A stretch of DNA of 28,951 nt, taken from Spirochaetales bacterium (GTDB taxonomy: Bacteria > Spirochaetota > Spirochaetia > Sphaerochaetales > Sphaerochaetaceae). Every line of letters starts with the position of its first letter. Within the stretch, counting starts at the first letter, position 1. Of the stretch, positions 28,915 through 28,951 are shown piece by piece. The translations under genes and the position numbers were made by a program. The stretch is taken from the NCBI GenBank assembly GCA_022771185.1, contig JALFCJ010000243.1:1-28951 (forward strand). Direction: 5' to 3'. The notes under the pieces were generated by a model. It saw only the letters and a list, made by a program, of their open reading frames with translations. It made no database searches and had not been told where the DNA came from.

Positions 28915-28951
28915 ACGCAAAAATGGCTAAAACTGTGTAAAATAGAGATTG

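Overview
The window looks like chromosomal housekeeping DNA from a diderm, probably anaerobic bacterium. I infer a spirochaete, possibly of the Sphaerochaeta/Treponema kind, with moderate confidence. Reasons: an LPP20-type lipoprotein and two exported proteins that look like outer-membrane proteins; a cdaA-ybbR c-di-AMP locus in a diderm; a two-subunit oxygen-labile class I fumarase; an M16C presequence-protease-like peptidase; moderate GC with AGA/AGG as the main arginine codons; and very tight gene packing. I found no rRNA, tRNA, CRISPR array, IS element or prophage.

Layout. 1-1315: end of an unrecognised membrane protein, then an Rpn-type PD-(D/E)XK nuclease with an in-frame 24-bp tandem repeat. 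1476-4996 (+): peptidase T, an exported barrel-like protein and an LPP20-like lipoprotein. 4965-6522 (-): endonuclease IV and a glycerophosphodiester phosphodiesterase. 6606-16058 (+): M16C peptidase, glycerol kinase, then a run cdaA, cdaR (one YbbR domain), acpS, truA, a uracil-DNA-glycosylase-like Fe-S protein with altered active-site motifs, and priA. 16059-18091 (-): a short-chain dehydrogenase and a membrane/zinc-ribbon protein with a Glu-rich linker. 18212-18763 (+): uridine-kinase-like P-loop protein. 18758-19538 (-): two tandem paralogues of a small helical family of unknown function. 19630-23367 (+): def, fmt, a TIGR01212-type radical SAM protein, and fumarase alpha and beta. 23364-24032 (-): HAD phosphatase. 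24124-28213 (+): HdeD/DUF308-like membrane protein, a probably decayed small gene, hisIE, a 30-coil pentapeptide-repeat protein, a small outer-membrane-like protein, and an M42 aminopeptidase. 28210-28905 (-): radC, whose start lies in a perfect 11-bp inverted repeat.

How the genes fit together. Genes in the + runs are translationally coupled by overlaps of 1, 4 or exactly 11 nt, and all five convergent junctions overlap or abut. GDPD plus glycerol kinase supply glycerol-3-phosphate. def and fmt handle the N-formyl-methionine cycle. cdaA and cdaR make and control c-di-AMP. Nfo, the UDG-like protein, PriA, RadC and Rpn are a scattered set of DNA-maintenance genes. I do not see a clear multi-gene undescribed system. 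The best leads are the UDG-like protein with altered catalytic motifs, the tandem paralogue pair, the membrane/zinc-ribbon protein, and the inverted repeat over the radC start.
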